This document shows, in pieces, positions 59,650 to 64,000 of a DNA stretch of 64,000 bases (the first letter of the stretch is position 1; every line of letters starts with the position of its first letter). This DNA comes from JAVEDQ01 sp963783105 (GTDB lineage Bacteria; Actinomycetota; Actinomycetes; Frankiales; Frankiaceae), in contig CAWAMI010000007.1 of the NCBI GenBank assembly GCA_963783105.1, forward strand, positions 124,001 through 188,000, read 5' to 3'. The position numbers were made by a program, and so were the translations under genes. A model generated the notes under the pieces. The model did not search any database. It worked only from the letters and a program-made list of their open reading frames with translations, and was not told where the DNA came from.

Positions 59650-60204
59650 ATGGCGCGAGCAACGAGTAGGGCCGGGGACGCGCCCACGCTCGCCGACGCC
59701 CTCGTGCTCAACGCGACGTACGAGCCCCTCTGCGTCGTCCCGCAGCGGCGCGCCATCGTCCTCGTGCTGACCTCCAAGGCGGTCGTGGTCGAGCAGGCGG
59801 AGGGCGCGCTGCGGTCCCCCACGCGACGGGTCGACATCCCGGCCGTCGTCCGGCTGTCCAGGTTCGTCCGGGTGCCCTACCGGGCCGAGGTGCCCCTGAC
59901 CCGGAAGGGGGTGCTTGCCCGCGACGGGCACCGATGTGCCTACTGCGGGGCTCCGGCGACCTCCCTCGACCACGTGATCCCGCGCAGCCGCGGTGGCCCG
60001 CATTCCTGGGACAACGTGGTCGCCGCCTGCGGGCGGTGCAACCACACCAAGGCCGACCGCAGCGTCGCCGACCTCGGATGGCGGCTGACCTCCGTGCCCC
60101 GCGCCCCGAGCGGCACCGCCTGGCGGGTGCTCGGCACCCGGCGGGTCGATCCCCGGTGGTCGGTCTACCTCGACGGCTACCTCCCGCGGGCGGCGAGCGC
60201 CTGA
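59650..60204 (+). CDS. HNH endonuclease family protein
   Basis: A 184-residue protein. The HNH core has Cys96/Cys99 (CAYCG), Asp107-His108 in SLDHVIPRSRGGPHSWDNVVAACGRCNHTKADR, and a second Cys pair 127/130, all metal and catalytic positions intact. Residues 1-85 (LADALVLNATYEPLCVVPQRRAIVLVLTSKAVVVEQ) are the conserved lead domain of the common free-standing actinobacterial HNH proteins. Function beyond DNA binding/cutting is unknown. ATG after GGAGGG; divergent from prolyl oligopeptidase. Confidence 0.93.
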   Translation: MARATSRAGDAPTLADALVLNATYEPLCVVPQRRAIVLVLTSKAVVVEQAEGALRSPTRRVDIPAVVRLSRFVRVPYRAEVPLTRKGVLARDGHRCAYCGAPATSLDHVIPRSRGGPHSWDNVVAACGRCNHTKADRSVADLGWRLTSVPRAPSGTAWRVLGTRRVDPRWSVYLDGYLPRAASA

Positions 60205-60265
60205 CCTGGGCTGCTCCGGCGCGTCGCAGGCGGACGGGTGTGTCCGCGCGGGCTAGGTTGCCGCC

Positions 60266-61015
60266 ATGGCACGGCCGGTCACGGAGCGCATCTTCGGCGG
60301 AACGCCCTGGCCCTCGGGCCGGATGCGGTTGGAGCTGCGGCAGTTGCTCGACGAGCTGCGTTCCTGGGGCAGCTATCGCCACGACGACGTCGCCGAGGGC
60401 TTCCGGGTCCGGGCCAACCGGGTGCTGCTGCACCTGCGCAGCCAGCCCGACGGCCGGCACCGGCGGCTTCCGCCCGACTTCGAGTTCGCTCCCGAGGAGT
60501 ACACCCCGGGCGCGCACACCGTCACGGCGGCGGGCGCCGTCCGGCTCGAGGCGTTCGTGCGGGACCTCGCCGCGCTGATCCCGGGGGGCGGGGTCGAGCC
60601 GCGCACCGCCCTCAGCCTGGGTTCGCTGCACCCCTCGGTGCAGGCGGCCTGCGCCGCGCCGTGGCAGTCCGGCGACCTGCTCGCCGCGACCGCGGCCGCC
60701 CGGGACGCGGTGCTCCGGCGGCTGGCCGTGCTCGCCCGGGTCGGTGGCTGGTCCGACGGGCGGTCCCTGGTGCGATCGACCCTCGACGCCGGCGTCGTCG
60801 GCGTCGGGCCGGTCGGCGGGTCGGAGCAGGAGGCCGTCCGCATGCTCGCCCACGGGCTGGTCGAGGCCGTGCACGCGGTGCCGGAGATGCCCGCGGAGCG
60901 ATTCAACATCGACCGGGCCTACGAGCTGCTGGCGCTGGCCAGCCTGGTCCTGCACCGCCTCGAGTTCGCCGAGGCGGCACCTCCGACGCCGCAGCAGCGT
61001 GTCGAGGCCTTCTGA
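60266..61015 (+). CDS. TIGR02391-like (Hypoth_ymh) protein
   Basis: A 249-residue protein. Its C-terminal half (LHPSVQAACAAPWQSGDLLAATAAARDAVLRRLAVLARVGG...SLVRSTLDAGVVGVGPVGGSEQEAVRMLAHGLVEAVHAVPEM) resembles the Ymh/TIGR02391 helical domain (VxxA...F..G.Y..A...A...). That domain occurs in abortive-infection-like and phage-linked proteins, but also free-standing. The usual RNPxAH motif is not clearly present. A TAGGTT -10-like box lies 6 nt before the ATG and no ribosome site is seen, so it may be leaderless. Confidence 0.6.
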   Translation: MARPVTERIFGGTPWPSGRMRLELRQLLDELRSWGSYRHDDVAEGFRVRANRVLLHLRSQPDGRHRRLPPDFEFAPEEYTPGAHTVTAAGAVRLEAFVRDLAALIPGGGVEPRTALSLGSLHPSVQAACAAPWQSGDLLAATAAARDAVLRRLAVLARVGGWSDGRSLVRSTLDAGVVGVGPVGGSEQEAVRMLAHGLVEAVHAVPEMPAERFNIDRAYELLALASLVLHRLEFAEAAPPTPQQRVEAF

Positions 61016-61101
61016 GGGCCGATACCGACTGCACCGACGGCACCGACGGCACCGACGCGACGACCGGGTGCGCCGGGCGCCGACGCGGGTAGGCGGCGGG
61101 C

Positions 61102-63360
61102 ATGGATTCCCGCCTGAGAACCCTGGCCGAGACGTTCGGAGTCGCCACCTCCTACGAGGACTGGCGGCGCCGGCCGGTCGAGGTCGCCGAGGGCACGGTC
61201 CGGCGCGTTCTCGAGGGCCTCGGCGTCGACGTCGACCACCCCGAGGAGGCGTTGCGCCGGGCCGAGCAGACGCGTCATCGGCGGCTCATCCCGCCCACGG
61301 TCGTCGCGATAGAGGGACGGGGCGCCGTCGTCGAGGTCCGGGGGCCGGACACCGGTCGAGTGGCCGTCGAGCTGACGCTCGAGGACGGGACGGTGCGCAC
61401 GCTGGGCGTGCGTGACCCGGACGACGACGAGCTGTCCGACAGCCTGTCCGACCCCGACCCCGACCCCGACACCGAGACGGCCGGGCACTCAGACATCGTC
61501 CCCGACGACGGGGGAGTGTTCGAAACGTCGGCGTCGCGGGGTGACGTCGTCATCGGAGGTCACCACCGCCGCATCCAGGTGGTGGACGTGCCGGTCGACC
61601 TGCCCCTCGGCTACCACACGCTCCGGGTCGTCGCCGGGCCCGACGAGGCGGAGGAGTCGACCGCCGTCCTCGCCGTCGTCCCGGCCCGCGCTCCACTGCC
61701 GGAGGGCCTCGACCGCGCCTGGGGATGGATGGTGCAGCTCTACGCCGTACGGTCGGACGGCTCCTGGGGGCTCGGGGACTACGCCGACCTCGCGGAGCTC
61801 GCCCGCTGGAGCGGGGGCGAGCAGGGCGCTGGGGTGCTGCTCGTCAACCCGCTGCACGCCACGGCGCCGGTGCCGCCCATCCAGAACTCGCCCTACTACC
61901 CCGGCTCGCGACGCTTCTGCTCGCCGCTGTACCTGCGGCCGGAGCAGCTGCCGGAGTACGCGGCGGCCCCGCCCGAGGTGCGGGCGGAGGTCGACGCGCT
62001 CGCCGCCCGGTTCGACCCCGGGGGTGATGCCGACACCCGCATCGACCGTGACGCCGCGTGGGCCGCCAAGCTGCCCGCGCTCGAGAAGTTGTTCGCCTTC
62101 CGGGTCGACCGGCCGGGGGCCGAGGTCAGTCAGGGACTGACCGACTTCGCCACCTGGTGCGCCCTCGCGGAGGAGCACGGGTCCGACTGGCACGACTGGC
62201 CGCAGGAGCTGCACGACCCGCACGGCGACGAGGTGCGCGCGGCCCGGGGGCGGCTGGCGGACCGGGTGGCCCTGCACGCCTGGCTCCAGCAGTGCTGCGA
62301 CGAGCAGCTCGCCGCCGCGCAGCGGGCCGCCACCGAGGCCGGCATGTCCGTCGGGATCGTGCACGACCTCGCGGTCGGCGTGGACCCCGGCGGCCCCGAC
62401 GGCTGGGCGCTGCAGGAGGACCTGGCCGTCGGCTTCACCGTCGGAGCCCCGCCCGACGCGTTCAACCAGCAGGGCCAGGACTGGCGGCTGCCGCCCTGGC
62501 GTCCCGACCGGCTCGCCCAGACGGGCTACGCCCCGTTCCGCGACATGGTGCGGGCCGTGCTGCGCAGGGGCGGCGGGCTACGGGTCGATCACGTGCTCGG
62601 CCTGTTCCGGCTCTGGTGGGTGCCGGAGGGGGCGTCCGCGGCCGAGGGCACCTACATCACCTACGACGCCCACGCGATGCTCGGCATCCTCGCGTTGGAG
62701 GCGAGCCGCGCGGGCGGGCTCGTGGTCGGGGAGGACCTGGGCACGGTGCCGGACCACGTGCGCTCGACGTTGACCGACGTCGGCGTGCTGGGCTCGGCCG
62801 TCCTGTGGTTCGAGTCCGACCCCGACACCGACGACGACTCGCCGCTGCCGCCGGCCCGGTGGCGCGAACTCGCGCTCGCGACCGTCACGACGCACGACCT
62901 GCCGACGGTGGCGGGCTGGTGGCGGGACGAGCATGTGCGGGTACGGGCCGAGCTCGGCCTTCTCACCACGGGTCCGGACGAGGAGCTCGCGTCCGCGCGG
63001 AAGGAGAAGGAAGCGCTGCTTGCCCTCGCGCGCAGCGAGGGGGTGTTGCCCGAGGAGCCGTCGCCGCGGAGCGGAGAGGCGCCGGAGTCCTCGCTCGACG
63101 AGTCCGTCGTCAGCACGGCGCTGCACCTGCTGCTGGCCCGCAGCCCCTCGCGCCTGGTCGTCGCGGCGCTCGGCGACGCCGTGGGCGACATCCGGCAACC
63201 GAACCTTCCGGGAACGACGGACGAGTACCCCAACTGGCGGCTCCCGGTGGCCGACTCGACGGGCCGGCCGATGTCGGTGGAGGAGCTCGAGTCCGATGCC
63301 CGGGTCCGAGCGCTCGCGGCGGCTCTCCGCGAGGCCGTCGACGGTCGCGCGGAGGGCTGA
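61102..63360 (+). CDS. malQ: 4-alpha-glucanotransferase (amylomaltase)
   Basis: A 752-residue GH77 enzyme with the longer actinobacterial N-terminal region. The N-part contains an acidic DPDPDPDT run (from about residue 118). The barrel has GWMVQLYAVRSDGSWGLGDYADL, VNPLHA, PYYPGSRRF and LAVGVDPGGPDGW. The catalytic set is GGLRVDHVLGLFRLWWVPEG (nucleophile Asp), VVGEDLGTVP (acid/base Glu) and TVTTHDLPTVAGWW (Asp). It moves maltosyl units between glucans in maltodextrin and glycogen metabolism. The ATG lies after GGGTAGGCGGCGGGC. Ends at a 12-bp stem hairpin. Confidence 0.96.
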   Translation: MDSRLRTLAETFGVATSYEDWRRRPVEVAEGTVRRVLEGLGVDVDHPEEALRRAEQTRHRRLIPPTVVAIEGRGAVVEVRGPDTGRVAVELTLEDGTVRTLGVRDPDDDELSDSLSDPDPDPDTETAGHSDIVPDDGGVFETSASRGDVVIGGHHRRIQVVDVPVDLPLGYHTLRVVAGPDEAEESTAVLAVVPARAPLPEGLDRAWGWMVQLYAVRSDGSWGLGDYADLAELARWSGGEQGAGVLLVNPLHATAPVPPIQNSPYYPGSRRFCSPLYLRPEQLPEYAAAPPEVRAEVDALAARFDPGGDADTRIDRDAAWAAKLPALEKLFAFRVDRPGAEVSQGLTDFATWCALAEEHGSDWHDWPQELHDPHGDEVRAARGRLADRVALHAWLQQCCDEQLAAAQRAATEAGMSVGIVHDLAVGVDPGGPDGWALQEDLAVGFTVGAPPDAFNQQGQDWRLPPWRPDRLAQTGYAPFRDMVRAVLRRGGGLRVDHVLGLFRLWWVPEGASAAEGTYITYDAHAMLGILALEASRAGGLVVGEDLGTVPDHVRSTLTDVGVLGSAVLWFESDPDTDDDSPLPPARWRELALATVTTHDLPTVAGWWRDEHVRVRAELGLLTTGPDEELASARKEKEALLALARSEGVLPEEPSPRSGEAPESSLDESVVSTALHLLLARSPSRLVVAALGDAVGDIRQPNLPGTTDEYPNWRLPVADSTGRPMSVEELESDARVRALAAALREAVDGRAEG

Positions 63361-63454
63361 TCGGTGCAGGTCGAGCCGCGGATCGGCGAGGTGACGCGCA
63401 TCTCCGCCCCCGCCGGCAGGACGCGCCGGACCCGGCGTCGAACAACTCCCCCGG

Positions 63455-63489
63455 GGCCGGTGCGCCGAGCGGGGGACGGCGCACCGGCC
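63455..63489 (+). terminator. Hairpin after malQ
   Basis: GGCCGGTGCGCC (63455-63466) and its exact complement (63478-63489) form a 12-bp stem with an 11-nt loop, 95 nt after the malQ stop and 18 nt before the next promoter element. No T-run. Confidence 0.75.
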
Positions 63490-63506
63490 GCAGCCGGCCG
63501 GTCGGC

Positions 63507-63512
63507 TAACCT
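63507..63512 (+). promoter_or_regulatory. TAACCT -10 box for a leaderless gene
   Basis: TAACCT lies exactly 7 nt before the ATG at 63520, the spacing known for leaderless actinobacterial genes with housekeeping promoters (TANNNT, 7 nt, start). No Shine-Dalgarno is present. Confidence 0.6.
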
Positions 63513-63519
63513 CTCTGCC

Positions 63520-63900
63520 ATGGCCCCTTCCCGATCTCTCGGGCGTCGTCTGCTCGCCGTGGTGCTCGCCGTGCCGGCCCTCCTGCTCGTGCTCGCCGGG
63601 CCCGCGCTCGCGGCCGCACAGGATCCCGGCGCGGGCGACATCGGCGACGTGCACACCCCGGCGCCGCAGAGCCTCCCGGTGATGCTCGGCCTCTACGTCG
63701 GCATCCCCGCGCTCGGCTTCCTGATCGCGATCCTGCTGGCGGGGCGGTCCGGCAAGAAGTCCGACCGCTACCGTCCGGGTCGCCCGTGGGAGCACGACCC
63801 CGCGTGGTTCGGGGCGTCGCAGCAGGAATTGCAGGAGGACCAGGAGCAGCGGCGCCGCGCCGCGCTCCCCGGCGCCGGGGGTGCCAGTGGCCAGTGGTGA
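63520..63900 (+). CDS. Small secreted/membrane protein
   Basis: A 126-residue protein. A Sec signal peptide (residues 1-31, RRLLAVVLAVPALLLVLAGPALAAA) is followed by a short outer loop, one membrane helix (VMLGLYVGIPALGFLIAILLA) and a charged cytosolic tail with RPWEHDPAWFG and a Gln/Glu/Arg-rich helix. Such small proteins are common in actinomycetes next to DUF5130 genes. No biochemical role is known to me. It overlaps the following gene by 14 nt, so they are coupled. Confidence 0.75.
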   Translation: MAPSRSLGRRLLAVVLAVPALLLVLAGPALAAAQDPGAGDIGDVHTPAPQSLPVMLGLYVGIPALGFLIAILLAGRSGKKSDRYRPGRPWEHDPAWFGASQQELQEDQEQRRRAALPGAGGASGQW

Positions 63901-64000
63901 CAGCGTCGACAGTGTTGACACGGGGCTGAAGCCCGAGCAGCGGGAACGCATCGAACGCGCCCGCCGGGACGCCGAACAGGCCACGGGCCTGCGTTTCTGG
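63887..64000 (+). CDS. DUF5130-like protein, N-terminal fragment
   Basis: The window ends after 38 codons. The visible part has a Ser/Asp/Val-rich start, then PEQRERIERARRDAEQATGLRFW. This fits the beginning of the DUF5130 (TPM-phosphatase-like) domain, in which a helix with an EQATGLRF-type turn precedes the first strand. The GTG chosen follows GGGGG; another GTG lies 6 nt upstream. Identification rests on a short stretch and on pairing with the small membrane protein before it. Confidence 0.55.
   Translation, partial: MASGDSVDSVDTGLKPEQRERIERARRDAEQATGLRFW

Overview
The window is 64 kb of very GC-rich DNA. Dense genes, frequent GTG starts, several promoters that seem to give leaderless mRNAs, a GlbO-type haemoglobin and an ECF42 sigma cluster all point to a motile actinomycete. 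The layout resembles what I know of Geodermatophilales-type genomes, but no genus can be fixed from the sequence. There is no rRNA, IS element, prophage or CRISPR array, and one tRNA gene.

Layout. 1-7260 is general chromosome: the start of a sugar porter, a tiny secreted peptide, tRNA-Arg(TCT), an alpha/beta hydrolase, an SDR oxidoreductase, a second SSB, a polytopic membrane protein of GT-C type, and EttA. 7500-9670 is a motility control operon (fliW-csrA-sigma28) behind a long structured leader. 9756-14330 interrupts with non-motility genes: a trehalose-type glycosyltransferase, an L,D-transpeptidase, an FAD oxidoreductase and an unknown protein.

14359-37634 is the core flagellar locus, all on the minus strand. 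In transcription order it reads: fliS plus a FliT-like gene; flgB-flgC-fliE-fliF-fliG-fliH-fliI-fliJ-(NlpC/P60-SLT hydrolase)-fliK-flgD; flgE; flbD-motA-motB; fliM-fliN-fliO-fliP-fliQ-fliR-flhB-flhA-(FlhF-like)-(small membrane protein). Most junctions are ATGA or GTGA overlaps. 37786-41096 holds a membrane protein with a His-rich domain, a repeat block, a methyltransferase and a PF10118-like metal hydrolase. 41187-51573 returns to the flagellum: fliD, two tandem flagellins, a 1031-residue double glycosyltransferase with TPR-like helices (candidate flagellin glycosylase), flgL, flgK, flgN and a CheX/CheC-like protein. 51610-64000 is again general metabolism: GlbO, a VOC protein, ECF42 sigma with its YCII partner, a GH13 alpha-glucosidase, MscS, prolyl oligopeptidase, an HNH nuclease, a TIGR02391-like protein, MalQ, a small membrane protein and the start of a DUF5130-like gene.

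How it works together. The sigma factor at 8669 is of the FliA/WhiG type. Twelve sites resembling its promoter (TCAA-like box, 15-16 bp, GCCGA-like box) lie in front of nearly every motility transcription unit. Five of them also carry a GGGTGA(A/T)(T/C) box 10-11 bp upstream of the -35, which looks like the site of an undescribed activator. Three genes have the -10 box exactly 7 nt from the start codon, predicting leaderless sigma28 mRNAs. In contrast, the flagellin genes keep long leaders with GGA-rich ribosome sites suited to CsrA/FliW control. Other oddities: flgD runs out of frame into flgE through a slippage-prone repeat, FliM lacks the usual CheY-binding start, the FlhF-like protein has no GTPase domain, and flgF/flgG, fliL, flhG and a normal che cluster are absent.
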